From positions 1 through 64,000 of the forward strand of contig CAZUJU010000006.1 in assembly GCA_964620675.1 (NCBI GenBank): a stretch of DNA of 64,000 nt, in the 5' to 3' direction. The first letter of the stretch is position 1, and each line of letters opens with the position of its first letter. Made by a program: the position numbers and the translations under genes. Shown piece after piece: positions 1 through 8,462 of the stretch. The DNA is from CAYSFW01 sp964620675. Its GTDB lineage: Bacteria; Pseudomonadota; Gammaproteobacteria; UWMA-0217. The notes beneath the pieces are model-generated. The model was not told the origin of the DNA, did not search any database, and worked only from the letters and a program-made list of their open reading frames with translations.

Positions 1-1
1 C

Positions 2-520
2 GTTGGCAGAGCCGCGGCGCAGAAATCCGGTAATGCCTGTCGTGCCGCAGATGCACGGCGTAGAACACCGAATTGGGTCGAATCGGTCTGCGGTGGCGCG
101 CAATACGTAAATCGAAACAGGGAATGGTCCTCCCGTTTCTTTAACCTCGATGCGCTGGATCTCGAGGGTGGCAATTTAAGCAGCGCCTACGCCGCGATTT
201 CTGACGCGATCGGATCGCTGGTTCACGTTGTGCATCTCGACTTAAGCGCCGCCGAATACTATGGCAATAACACTGTACGTCAGTTCACCTTTCACGGCGA
301 CCTCGTCTCCCCATTGGCGTTCGTTGCGCTGAAGGTCGGCGACGACGGCGGCAACGGCTACAACGAACGCCTCGCCGTGGCGAATTTTATAATTGGCACC
401 CAACCCGCTATCCCGGTGCCGCTGCCGGCGACGCTACCGCTGTTTTTCACCGGCCTGGCCGTGTTTGTCGTGTTTCGACGCCGCGTCCAACTCTCTCAAC
501 CACAACACCTTAAACCGTAA
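2..520 (+). CDS. VPLPA-CTERM sorting domain protein, C-terminal part (5' end outside window)
   Basis: The frame is open from the window edge to the TAA at 518-520, so this is the C-terminal part of a longer protein. Near the end it has the tripartite signal of the PEP-CTERM/VPLPA-CTERM class: a VPLPA motif, a hydrophobic segment (LPLFFTGLAVFVVF) and an RRR cluster. Proteins of this class are exported and processed by an exosortase, usually in bacteria that make extracellular polysaccharide. The visible domain has a plausible secreted-protein composition, with a stretch around FNLDALDLEGG, but I do not recognise a function. No exosortase lies in the window. The first 35 codons are less protein-like than the rest, so the exact extent upstream is uncertain. 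Confidence 0.75.
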   Translation, partial: VGRAAAQKSGNACRAADARRRTPNWVESVCGGAQYVNRNREWSSRFFNLDALDLEGGNLSSAYAAISDAIGSLVHVVHLDLSAAEYYGNNTVRQFTFHGDLVSPLAFVALKVGDDGGNGYNERLAVANFIIGTQPAIPVPLPATLPLFFTGLAVFVVFRRRVQLSQPQHLKP

Positions 521-540
521 ATTATACAGAGAGTAAATGC

Positions 541-825
541 ATGAAAAAGGGACTCGTCGCGATCACGTTCGCGGCGTTGTTTGGCATGGCCAGCGCGCTT
601 GTCGCCGCTCCGGTCGACGTCAACAGCGCCGATGCGCAGGCGATCGCCGCGGGCCTGAATGGCATCGGTCCGGCCAAGGTTCCCACCATCGTTGAGTATC
701 GCGCGGCCTACGGACCGTTCAAGAATCTCGCGGACCTGGAGAAGGTCCCCGGCGTTCGCACCAAGATCTTGGAGAAGAACCGGGATAACCTCGTGTTCAA
801 GCAACCGGCGCCTGAGAAGAAGTAA
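541..825 (+). CDS. ComEA-like exported helix-hairpin-helix protein
   Basis: This 94-residue protein starts with a typical signal peptide (MKKGLVAITFAALFGMASALVAA). It is followed by a ComEA-type tandem helix-hairpin-helix domain, with DVNSADAQAIAAGLNGIGPAKV and then LADLEKVPGV, two HhH hairpins that bind DNA backbone. Proteins of this size are the small periplasmic ComEA family. In naturally competent bacteria they bind incoming DNA, but many copies have no proven role. It lies 20 bp after the VPLPA-CTERM gene and no other competence genes are near. The family call is firm; a competence role is only inferred. Confidence 0.88.
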   Translation: MKKGLVAITFAALFGMASALVAAPVDVNSADAQAIAAGLNGIGPAKVPTIVEYRAAYGPFKNLADLEKVPGVRTKILEKNRDNLVFKQPAPEKK

Positions 826-1106
826 TCAAGCGCTAAAGCGTACGAAAGATGTGCAATGGCTTTCCGCGCGTTAGCCCACCGAGGTCTTGCGGTCTCCATT
901 CCATCGCGATACTCCCAGGGCATGTTCGATGACGTAACGGGCGAGCCCGGGATTCAACCGCAACACGGGTCGACGATGCCGATGGTTGGATCGTGTGTCC
1001 TGAACCCACCCAGGCCATCCAGGTAATGGCCTCACGGGATGGGGCGAGGCTGGGCAACGGTGCGTGGATTTGTTACTTATACGGTTTCTCATTGTGACCC
1101 AACTGG

Positions 1107-1403
1107 ATGGATGAAATGACAGACGAGATCGCGCTTTCCGCGGAGATGGTGAGAGATGTGCTCGGTGTGTTCGCGCGCCATGATCCGAGTGCGGAGGATG
1201 AGTTTGTTGCTCTGCAGTATACAGCGGCGGTGATGGGGTTTCTCCTTGGTACGCGCGGAGGTGACGCTGAGCAGAAGAACGATCTGCTGAATCAGTTGTT
1301 CGAGTTTGCCGGGCATGTGACGCTGGAGGTCGAGCGGCAGCGACAGAAGCCGAGCGCGCCGAAGCAGGAGGCGTTCGGGGTCTGGAAGCCCGGCGATCCA
1401 TGA
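1107..1403 (+). CDS. small hypothetical protein, soluble and acidic
   Basis: A 98-residue frame with normal amino-acid composition: helical, rich in Glu, Asp and Leu, with no signal peptide or membrane segment. I do not recognise the family. Two in-frame ATG codons are possible, at 1107 and 1116. A GGATGG sequence sits just before the second, so the protein may begin with MTDEIALS. It lies about 280 bp after the ComEA-like gene and 45 bp before the metal-efflux operon in the same direction, so co-transcription is possible but nothing in the sequence links it to metal resistance. Confidence 0.55.
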   Translation: MDEMTDEIALSAEMVRDVLGVFARHDPSAEDEFVALQYTAAVMGFLLGTRGGDAEQKNDLLNQLFEFAGHVTLEVERQRQKPSAPKQEAFGVWKPGDP

Positions 1404-1448
1404 GCTTCGCACTGGCGTTGACTGGCGCGGTCGCCTAGACTCAAGAAA

Positions 1449-1838
1449 ATGCGAACCCGTGTGCATAAAACGCTGCCCCTGATGTTGGTGCTGGCTGTGC
1501 TTTTGCACCTGCTGCCGTTTTCGCTCTGGGGATCTGCTGTGGTGCAACAAGCCGATGATTTCGTCTCCGCGCACCTGTCCGAAGCTGGACCCGGACATCA
1601 CGAAATGGCGGAGAGTCACGGCTGCTGTGACGATCCCGTCCTTCACGCCTGCGATGGCGCGGGCAGTTGCGGTAATCCGGCTTGCCAGTGCCCGGTGGGC
1701 CTCGGTTTTGCACCGATCGCGGAATCGCCGCCGATCGACCCGACCCGCGAAGCGGTCGCGATGGATTCGCGTAGCGTCCCAATCCCTGCTTCCCGACTGT
1801 CCTCGATCGACCGACCGCCACGCGGCGCCTGCGCCTGA
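1449..1838 (+). CDS. small exported Cys/His-rich protein heading a heavy-metal efflux operon
   Basis: This 129-residue protein begins with a hydrophobic signal segment (LPLMLVLAVLLHLLPFSLWG). Its middle is rich in potential metal ligands: GHHEMAESHGCCDD, then HACDGAGSCGNPACQC. It ends with ERPPR-like SIDRPPRGACA. Small periplasmic proteins with a Cys/His cluster and a PPR tail commonly precede czc/cus-type RND operons and are thought to sense or buffer metal. I cannot assign it to a named family. It is followed after 55 bp by the outer-membrane channel gene in the same direction. The cysteine-rich stretch and the operon position support a metal-related role; the function itself is inferred. 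Confidence 0.7.
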   Translation: MRTRVHKTLPLMLVLAVLLHLLPFSLWGSAVVQQADDFVSAHLSEAGPGHHEMAESHGCCDDPVLHACDGAGSCGNPACQCPVGLGFAPIAESPPIDPTREAVAMDSRSVPIPASRLSSIDRPPRGACA

Positions 1839-1893
1839 TTCCAGGTTCGCCCGAATCTCGGGCGCTTGAAAGCTCTGGTGCGGTGGAGTCGAT

Positions 1894-3126
1894 ATGTCGA
1901 AATTTCTATTGTCCGTCGGCTGGGCCCTGTGTGGGTTCGGTGGGGTGCTGCCTGTCGCGGTGCAGGCCGCGGCTGAGTTAAATTTGAGTGAGTTGGAGGC
2001 GGTCGCGTTGCAGCGCGACGATCGCCCGCGTGAGGTCGCCGCGCAAGTGGAAGCGGCGCGGGCGCGGGTCGAGGCAGCGGGGGAGCTGCCGAATCCGCGT
2101 TTACGCATGGGGCTGAACAATCTGCCGATCGACAGTTTTCGCCTCGATCAGGCGGAAATGACCGAGGTCGCGCTCGGGGTGCAGCAGATGTTTCCGGCCG
2201 GTCGCACCCGTGCGCTTCGGCGTGACCGCGCCGCGACCGAGGTTTCCGCGCTGGCGGCCCGGTTGCAGCGCAGCGAGCGCGAGGTGCTGCGCGAGGTCCG
2301 TTCGTTTTGGCTTGCGGGCCATGCGGCAACGGAACGTGAGCGATTACTGGAGGCCTTGCGGCCGGTACGCCAACGCACCGTGGCAGTTTCCGAAGCGGCC
2401 TACGCCGCGGGCCAGGGTGCCCAGGCGGAAGTTCGCGCCGCGCAGCTTGATCATTTACAGATCAACGAGCAGCAACTTGCGTTGCGCGGCCAGCGCGAAG
2501 CGGCACGCGCGCGCCTGGCGCGCTGGCTTGATGCGGGGGAGGACATCGCGTGGGACGGTACGCTGCCGGACCTGTTGCGTTCGGTGCCGGCCGAAGCCAC
2601 GACGGAACATCCCGAACTGCACGAGCTACGGGCAGCGAGCGCTGGCGCGAGCGTTGCCACCGATCTGGCGCGTGAGGCCTACAAGCCGGACTGGGGGATC
2701 GAGGCCGGCTATGGCTTTCGCGATGGCCGCACGGATTTCGTCAGTGTCGGGGTCGACATCGCGCTGCCGGTGTTCACTCGCCGTCGTCAGGATCCCGCCT
2801 TGTTGGCCGCCGAACGCGAGCGTTTGGCGACCCACTACGCCGTTAACAATCTTGACCGCGAGCTGGTCACGCGGTGGCGCGCGTTACACGCCACCGCCGC
2901 CGCCTTGAGCGAGCGCATCGCGCTCTACGACGCCGAAATCCTGTCGCAACGCGCGGCGCTCACCGCAGTCAGTCGGACCGATTATCAATCGGGCCGGGGT
3001 GGGTTGCGCGCGGTGTTGGACGCCGAGGCGGCCGAGGTCGAGTCGCGCTTGCAGCGACTCGAGCTGGAGATCGAACTCGCGAATCAGGTGATTGAACTGC
3101 ATTATCTGGCGGGGGAGCCATTATGA
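1894..3126 (+). CDS. TolC-family outer membrane channel of RND metal efflux system (CusC/CzcC-like)
   Basis: This 410-residue protein has a signal peptide (about residues 1-26, cleaved near VQAAA) and two long helical repeats separated by short beta regions, as in outer-membrane efflux proteins. The segment ELPNPRLRMGLNN is typical of the CzcC branch. Its role is the outer-membrane exit duct for cations pumped by the inner-membrane RND protein. It overlaps the next gene (adaptor) by the 4 bp ATGA, indicating translational coupling. Czc- and Cus-type channels cannot be told apart with confidence from this protein; the pump downstream is CusA-like, so Cu/Ag is the more likely substrate. Confidence 0.88.
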   Translation: MSKFLLSVGWALCGFGGVLPVAVQAAAELNLSELEAVALQRDDRPREVAAQVEAARARVEAAGELPNPRLRMGLNNLPIDSFRLDQAEMTEVALGVQQMFPAGRTRALRRDRAATEVSALAARLQRSEREVLREVRSFWLAGHAATERERLLEALRPVRQRTVAVSEAAYAAGQGAQAEVRAAQLDHLQINEQQLALRGQREAARARLARWLDAGEDIAWDGTLPDLLRSVPAEATTEHPELHELRAASAGASVATDLAREAYKPDWGIEAGYGFRDGRTDFVSVGVDIALPVFTRRRQDPALLAAERERLATHYAVNNLDRELVTRWRALHATAAALSERIALYDAEILSQRAALTAVSRTDYQSGRGGLRAVLDAEAAEVESRLQRLELEIELANQVIELHYLAGEPL

Positions 3127-4379
3127 AACGCGTGCTATGGGCGTTCCTGGCGGCCTGGGCGTTGGTCGCCTGTGATCAGAATTTATTCAACGGCGCGACT
3201 CCCCCCGACACAGCCGTCGAGACTGCGCTGGAACATGCGTTGAAACACGCCGATCCTACCTTCGTCTGTCCGATGCACCCGCAGATCGTGCGCAATGAAC
3301 CGGGCAGTTGTCCGATTTGCGGCATGGATTTGGTGAAGCAGGCGCCGACCGTGGACGACGGTGCGGAGTATCCCGCCGTCACGGTGCAAGCCCACGTAGC
3401 GCAGAGTCTCGGGATGCGGACCGCGCGCGTAGAGCGTACGACTTTGTGGCGCTACGTCGAGACTGTCGGCCGGGTGGATTACGACGAGAACACGATCGTC
3501 CATGTCCATCCGCGCGCGGCCGGTTGGGTGGAGCGTTTGCGCGTCAACGCGGTCGGTAGCCGGGTGAAAAAGGGTGAGGTGCTGCTGGAGTATTACTCGC
3601 CGGAAATTCTGGCGGCACAGCAGGAGCTGTTGGTCGCGGCGAAGGCTGGGGGTGGGCTGGAGGCGACAGTGCGTCAGCGGCTCCGGCAATGGGCGGTGCC
3701 GGATGCGGTGATTCGCGAGGTTGAGCGCAGTGGCGAAACACGGCGCACGGTGCCTTTGCTGGCGCCCGCCGACGGCGTAGTTTCGCGCCTCAATCTGCGT
3801 GACGGCATGTACATCACCCCGGAGATGGAGTTGTACACGCTCGGCGATGTCTCCAGTGTGTGGGTCGAGGTCGATGTGTATGAGCATCAGCTCGAATGGG
3901 TCGAAGTCGGGCGTCCAGCCGAGGTGGCGGTGGCGGCGTTGCCCGGCAGAGTGTTCGAGGGGGCGGTCGATTATATTTATCCCGAACTCGACCCGCGCAC
4001 GCGGACGCTCAAGGTCCGCCTCAAGTTTCGCAATGACGACGGTGCGCTGAAGCCGAATATGTTCGCCGAGGTGAAGCTCTACGGCGGACCGCGGCGCGAT
4101 GTGCTGGCCGTACCGCGCGAAGCCTTGATCCTCTCTGGGCGGACCGCGCGGGTGATTACGCTGACCTCCGAGGGAAAATACCAACCGGTGGTGGTGCAGC
4201 CCGGTATGCAGACCAGTGAGTATGCCGAGATCCTCGAAGGCCTGAGTGAGGGCGATCGGGTCGTTGTCTCTGGACAGTTTCTGATTGACTCGGAATCCAA
4301 TTTGCAGGCGAGTTTTCGGCGCTTGGACCGCGGTGACGATGCAGCAGCGGCGGGGGGTGGGCATGGCCACCAGCATTGA
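3123..4379 (+). CDS. cusB: RND efflux periplasmic adaptor with N-terminal heavy-metal-binding domain (CusB-like)
   Basis: The 418-residue product starts with a lipoprotein signal (MKRVLWAFLAAWALVAC, lipobox ALVAC, lipidated Cys about 17). Near residues 48-72 is a heavy-metal-binding domain with CPMHP and CPICGMDL. This is followed by the membrane-fusion architecture: barrel-sandwich lipoyl half near VHPRAAGWVERL, alpha-hairpin, then beta-barrel near LGDVSSVWVEVDVYE. The C-terminus is GGGHGHQH, a possible extra metal-binding tail. CusB-type adaptors link pump to channel and take part in Cu(I)/Ag(I) transfer in the periplasm. The gene overlaps the channel gene by 4 bp and precedes the pump gene by 90 bp. 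Confidence 0.9.
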   Translation: MKRVLWAFLAAWALVACDQNLFNGATPPDTAVETALEHALKHADPTFVCPMHPQIVRNEPGSCPICGMDLVKQAPTVDDGAEYPAVTVQAHVAQSLGMRTARVERTTLWRYVETVGRVDYDENTIVHVHPRAAGWVERLRVNAVGSRVKKGEVLLEYYSPEILAAQQELLVAAKAGGGLEATVRQRLRQWAVPDAVIREVERSGETRRTVPLLAPADGVVSRLNLRDGMYITPEMELYTLGDVSSVWVEVDVYEHQLEWVEVGRPAEVAVAALPGRVFEGAVDYIYPELDPRTRTLKVRLKFRNDDGALKPNMFAEVKLYGGPRRDVLAVPREALILSGRTARVITLTSEGKYQPVVVQPGMQTSEYAEILEGLSEGDRVVVSGQFLIDSESNLQASFRRLDRGDDAAAAGGGHGHQH

Positions 4380-4469
4380 GTGCCGGGGTGTCGGGTCTAG
4401 CATCCTACCTGCGCCGTGGGGCGTGACGGTAGAACGTTGTGCGTATAACTCGAAGTTCGGGAGCGCGCC

Positions 4470-7400
4470 ATGTTGCGCAAGATAATTCTCTGGTCGATCG
4501 AGAACCGCTTTCTGGTGTTGTTGGCGTCAGTGCTTCTGGCGGTCGCCGGCGTGGTTGCGCTCAAGCATACGCCGCTTGATGCGATTCCGGACCTCTCCGA
4601 TGTCCAGGTGATCATCAAGACCAATTATCCCGGTCAATCTCCGCGCGTGGTCGAGGATCAGGTCACTTATCCGCTCACCACGACGATGCTCGCGGTTCCG
4701 AAAACCACGGTGGTGCGTGGTTACTCGATGTTTGGCGATTCCTACGTTTACGTTCTGTTCGAGGACGGCACCGACCTGTATTGGGCGCGGGCGCGGGTGC
4801 TGGAATACCTCAATCAGGCGGCGGCGCAGTTGCCGGCTGGGGTGCAACCGCGGATCGGTCCGGACGCGACCGGTGTGGGTTGGGTTTACCAGTACGCGCT
4901 GGTTGATCGCAGTGGCGGACATGATCTTGCGGACTTACGCAGTTTGCAGGACTGGTTTTTGCGCTTCGAGTTGCAGACCGTGGAAGGCGTGGCCGAGGTG
5001 GCCACGGTCGGTGGCATGGTCAAGCAGTATCAAGTGGTGGCGGACCCGGAACGGTTGCGTGCCTATGGCATCCCGATGATGCAGTTGCGGGATGCCATCC
5101 GCCGCGCCAATAACGAGGTCGGCGGCTCGGTGCTGGAAATCGCGGAGGCCGAGTATATGGTGCGCACCCGCGGTTATCTGCGCTCGATCGCCGATATCGA
5201 GACCGTACCGGTCGCGGTGGATGCGAATGGCACGCCGATTTTGGTGCGAGACCTGGCATGGGTGCAGCTCGGCCCGGAGATGCGCCGTGGAATCGCCGAG
5301 CTTGATGGGGAAGGGGAAGTAACCGGTGGCATTGTGGTGATGCGTTATGGCGAAAATGCGCTGGCGGTCATCGAGCGCGTCAAGCAGAAGCTCGAAGCGC
5401 TCAAACCGGGTTTGCCGCCGGGGGTCGAAATCGTCGTGACCTACGATCGCTCCGATCTGATCCAACGCGCGGTCGAGAACCTGGCGGAAAAATTGGTCGA
5501 AGAATTCGTCGTCGTGGCGTTGGTCTGCCTCGCGTTCCTGTTTCATCTACGCTCGGCGTTTGTCGCGATCATCAGTTTGCCGTTGGGCGTATTGGCCGCA
5601 TTTATCGTCATGCACCAGCAGGGCATCAATGCCAACATCATGTCGCTCGGAGGCATCGCGATTGCGATTGGCGCGATGGTCGATGCGGCGATTGTGATGA
5701 TCGAAAATGCGCATAAGCACCTCGAACGCTTTCATCACCAGTTTGATCGCGAACCGGCGGCGGAGGAGCGGTGGCGGGTGATCGCGACGGCCGCGAGCGA
5801 GGTCGGGCCGGCGTTGTTTTACTCGCTGCTGATCATCACCTTGAGTTTTATCCCGGTATTTACGCTGGAGGCGCAGGAGGGTCGCTTATTCGCTCCGCTG
5901 GCCTATACCAAGACTTACGCAATGGCCGCCGCGGCTGGCCTGGCAGTGACGCTGGTGCCGGTATTGATGGGCTATTTCATCCGTGGTCGTATTCTGGAAG
6001 AACGCAAAAATCCGCTTTCGCGGCTGCTGATCGCGCTCTATCAGCCGGTGTTGCGGCTGGTGTTGCGCTTTCCGTGGGCGACCTTGACGCTCGCGGTGCT
6101 GTTGACGCTGTCGATGCTGTATCCGCTGCGCCAACTCGGCACCGAATTCATGCCCGAGCTGGAGGAGGGCGATTTGCTATACATGCCGACCACGCTGCCG
6201 GCGGTGTCGATCGGCAAGGCCCAGGAACTGCTGCAGCAGACCGATCGTTTGATTCGGACGATCCCCGAAGTCGAACGGGTATTCGGCAAGATCGGGCGGG
6301 CCGAGACCGCGACCGACCCGGCGCCGCTGACGATGATCGAAACGACGATTCTTTTGAAGCCCAAGTCGGAATGGCGGGCGGGTATGACGCTCGACGGCAT
6401 CATCGCTGAACTCGATCGCACGGTTAAGTTTCCGGGCTTGACCAATGCCTGGGTGCAGCCGATCAAGACCCGGATCGACATGCTGGCGACCGGCATCAAG
6501 ACCCCGGTCGGGGTCAAGGTGGCGGGGCCTGATCTTGCGGTGATCGAGTCGATTGGGCGTGATATTGAACGGGTGCTACGCGCGGTGCCGGGTACCGCAT
6601 CTGCCTATTCCGAGCGTGTTACCGGCGGGCGTTATATCGATATCACACCGGATCGGGTAACCGCGGCGCGGTTCGGTTTGAATATCGAGGATATCAATGA
6701 CCTCGTGGCGGGTGCGATTGGTGGGATCGAGGTAACCCGAACGGTCGAGGGCCTCGCGCGTTATCCGGTCAACCTGCGTTATCCACGCGATCTGCGCGAT
6801 TCGGTGGAAAAGCTGCGCGAGTTGCCGGTCATCACGCCTACCGGGGCGCAGATTCCGCTTGCGCGGGTTGCGCGCATCGAGGTCGTCGATGGACCGCCGA
6901 TGCTGCAGAGCGAAAATGCCCGGCTCAATGGATGGACTTTCGTCGACATCCGGGGTGTGGATCTCGGCAGTTACGTGAACACCGCGAGCCAGGTTGTGCG
7001 CGAGCAGGTGCGTCTGCCACCGGGATATTCCGTGACCTGGTCTGGCCAATACGAATATCTGCTGCGGGTTGAGGCGCGCATGTGGCTGGTGGTGCCGCTG
7101 ACGTTGCTGATTATTTTCGTGCTGCTTTATCTCACCTTCCGCAGTATCGCGCAGGCGGTGATGGTCATGGCGACCTTGCCGTTCGCGCTGGTCGGCGGGC
7201 TTTGGTTGCTTTGGGTGCTAGATTACAACCTCTCGGTCGCGGCCGCGGTCGGGTTGATCGCGCTGGCAGGCGTGGCCGCGGAATTCGGTGTGGTGATGTT
7301 GCTTTACCTCAACAATGCGCTTGAAGCCCATCGTGCGACCGGCGCCACCGTCACGCGCGAGGCGCTTTACGCCGCAATCGTCGAAGGCGCGGTTCAGCGC

Positions 7401-7595
7401 ATCCGGCCCAAGGCGATGACCGTTGCCACGATTTTTGCCGGCCTGATCCCGATCATGATTTCGACCGGGACGGGTTCCGACGTGATGCAGCGGATCGCCG
7501 CACCGATGATCGGCGGCATGATCACCGCGCCGTTGTTGTCGCTGTTTGTCATCCCGGCCGTGTACTGGGTCTGGAAGCGACGGGTTGGAGCGTAG
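4470..7595 (+). CDS. cusA: CusA/CzcA-family heavy-metal RND efflux pump
   Basis: This 1041-residue inner-membrane protein is full length for the family (E. coli CusA is about 1047). It opens with IENRFLVLLASVLLA and the diagnostic PDLSDVQVIIKTNYPGQSP. It has twelve predicted membrane segments and two large periplasmic loops. The second loop keeps DPAPLTMIETTI and RIDMLATGIKTPVG. Their methionines correspond, as I recall, to two of the three Cu/Ag-binding methionines of CusA. AAEFGVVMLLYLNNA and PKAMTVATIFAGL in the last third are family hallmarks. It uses proton motive force to expel metal through the CusCBA complex. A GGGAG sequence lies before the ATG. CusA is favoured over CzcA, but substrate is not proven. 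Confidence 0.92.
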   Translation: MLRKIILWSIENRFLVLLASVLLAVAGVVALKHTPLDAIPDLSDVQVIIKTNYPGQSPRVVEDQVTYPLTTTMLAVPKTTVVRGYSMFGDSYVYVLFEDGTDLYWARARVLEYLNQAAAQLPAGVQPRIGPDATGVGWVYQYALVDRSGGHDLADLRSLQDWFLRFELQTVEGVAEVATVGGMVKQYQVVADPERLRAYGIPMMQLRDAIRRANNEVGGSVLEIAEAEYMVRTRGYLRSIADIETVPVAVDANGTPILVRDLAWVQLGPEMRRGIAELDGEGEVTGGIVVMRYGENALAVIERVKQKLEALKPGLPPGVEIVVTYDRSDLIQRAVENLAEKLVEEFVVVALVCLAFLFHLRSAFVAIISLPLGVLAAFIVMHQQGINANIMSLGGIAIAIGAMVDAAIVMIENAHKHLERFHHQFDREPAAEERWRVIATAASEVGPALFYSLLIITLSFIPVFTLEAQEGRLFAPLAYTKTYAMAAAAGLAVTLVPVLMGYFIRGRILEERKNPLSRLLIALYQPVLRLVLRFPWATLTLAVLLTLSMLYPLRQLGTEFMPELEEGDLLYMPTTLPAVSIGKAQELLQQTDRLIRTIPEVERVFGKIGRAETATDPAPLTMIETTILLKPKSEWRAGMTLDGIIAELDRTVKFPGLTNAWVQPIKTRIDMLATGIKTPVGVKVAGPDLAVIESIGRDIERVLRAVPGTASAYSERVTGGRYIDITPDRVTAARFGLNIEDINDLVAGAIGGIEVTRTVEGLARYPVNLRYPRDLRDSVEKLRELPVITPTGAQIPLARVARIEVVDGPPMLQSENARLNGWTFVDIRGVDLGSYVNTASQVVREQVRLPPGYSVTWSGQYEYLLRVEARMWLVVPLTLLIIFVLLYLTFRSIAQAVMVMATLPFALVGGLWLLWVLDYNLSVAAAVGLIALAGVAAEFGVVMLLYLNNALEAHRATGATVTREALYAAIVEGAVQRIRPKAMTVATIFAGLIPIMISTGTGSDVMQRIAAPMIGGMITAPLLSLFVIPAVYWVWKRRVGA

Positions 7596-7907
7596 CGGGC
7601 GACAGGCCCGAACAGGCCGCGGACGCCGGCCATATTGCGGCGAGGGAGATGTTGGCAAGCGGGCGGTTTGCGCGCCAATGAACGCCAGGCGCAGCTCGTG
7701 ATTCGCACCGTGATGGAGGCTGCCGCCTACGCGACGCGGATTTCTTTTATCCCGTGCGCGCCCCGATCGCGGTTGATCGGCGACAGGTCGTTCCCGGCGC
7801 CGGCCTCTACTTTCGCCCGCTTACGCGGGCGAAAGGATGCGCATCGCGGCGCGGAATTCTCGTTCGACCTGCTGCTTTGCTTACTTGGAGCGGAATTTCG
7901 GCTGATT
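7596..7907. other. intergenic region between convergent cusA and P460 gene
   Basis: About 310 bp without a credible gene. Possible short frames have poor composition. The only structure seen is the perfect hairpin at 7811-7834. Confidence 0.6.
7811..7834. terminator. perfect hairpin between convergent genes, possible bidirectional terminator
   Basis: TTTCGCCCGC and GCGGGCGAAA form a perfect 10-bp stem around a TTAC loop. It sits between the 3' ends of cusA and of the opposite-strand P460 gene. Neither strand has a long U-run after the stem, so intrinsic termination would be weak; it may instead stabilise 3' ends. Confidence 0.5.
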
Positions 7908-8462
7908 TCAACGGCCGCGGGTCGCGAAATACTCGTCCGTGCGTGCGACAAAGTCCTTGTCCTTGAGCGGTACGTGGCATTCGCGGCAGGCGTTTAGATT
8001 GGCGTCGGACTTGCTGCCGTCGGGCTTGAAGGCGGAATATACCCATTCGCCGGTGGCGAGCTTGGCTTCAACATCGCGGCTCCAGCCTCGTCCTTTGCCC
8101 ATGACGAAGATGGCGGCGAGATCGCCTTTCACCAATTTGCCGTCCGCGCTCATCGCGGGCGTGCCGTCGGCGTGAGTGCGGACTTTGTAGTTTTCCATGA
8201 CGAACTGCGTGCCGTGGGGGAATTGGACGCCCGCGGGCGTCGTGTGGCCTTTTGAGTTGACGTAAATGTCGCAAACCTGTTTGAGGTCGGCACGCTGCAT
8301 GTCGTGCAGAAAGGTGGGCCAGGTTTTGTAATCGCGCGGCAGCGTCAACTCGCCGTCCTTGATCGCCGCGGATTTTCCGCTCAGGGCGGGCATCTCGGCG
8401 CAGGCTGTGAGAGCCAGAGCCGCTACGGTAAGACTGATTACGGCGGTTTTGTTTATGCTCAA
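7908..8462 (-). CDS. cytochrome P460-domain lipoprotein
   Basis: This 184-residue protein has a lipoprotein signal ending in LTACA and a cytochrome P460 domain. The domain runs through LPRDYKTWPTFLHDMQ, VMGKGRGWS and GEWVYSAF to a single c-type haem motif, CRECH, near residue 160. P460 proteins are small periplasmic haem proteins; studied members oxidise hydroxylamine or act on NO, while many family members are uncharacterised. The start is TTG at 8462, chosen because AGGAG lies just upstream and the lipoprotein signal begins there. It stands alone on the minus strand. The family call is good; the substrate is unknown. Confidence 0.85.
   Translation of the reverse strand: MSINKTAVISLTVAALALTACAEMPALSGKSAAIKDGELTLPRDYKTWPTFLHDMQRADLKQVCDIYVNSKGHTTPAGVQFPHGTQFVMENYKVRTHADGTPAMSADGKLVKGDLAAIFVMGKGRGWSRDVEAKLATGEWVYSAFKPDGSKSDANLNACRECHVPLKDKDFVARTDEYFATRGR

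Noticed and set aside
871..1401. Long minus-strand frame over the hypothetical gene at 1107-1403
   Set aside because: Arg/Pro/Ser-rich shadow of a GC-rich coding region; the plus-strand frame has the better composition. The smaller frame at 833-1057 also matched nothing I know.
1419..1442. TTGACT and TAGACT before the metal-efflux operon as a promoter
   Set aside because: The spacing is 12 bp, too short for sigma-70 and opposite to the long spacer of MerR-type promoters.
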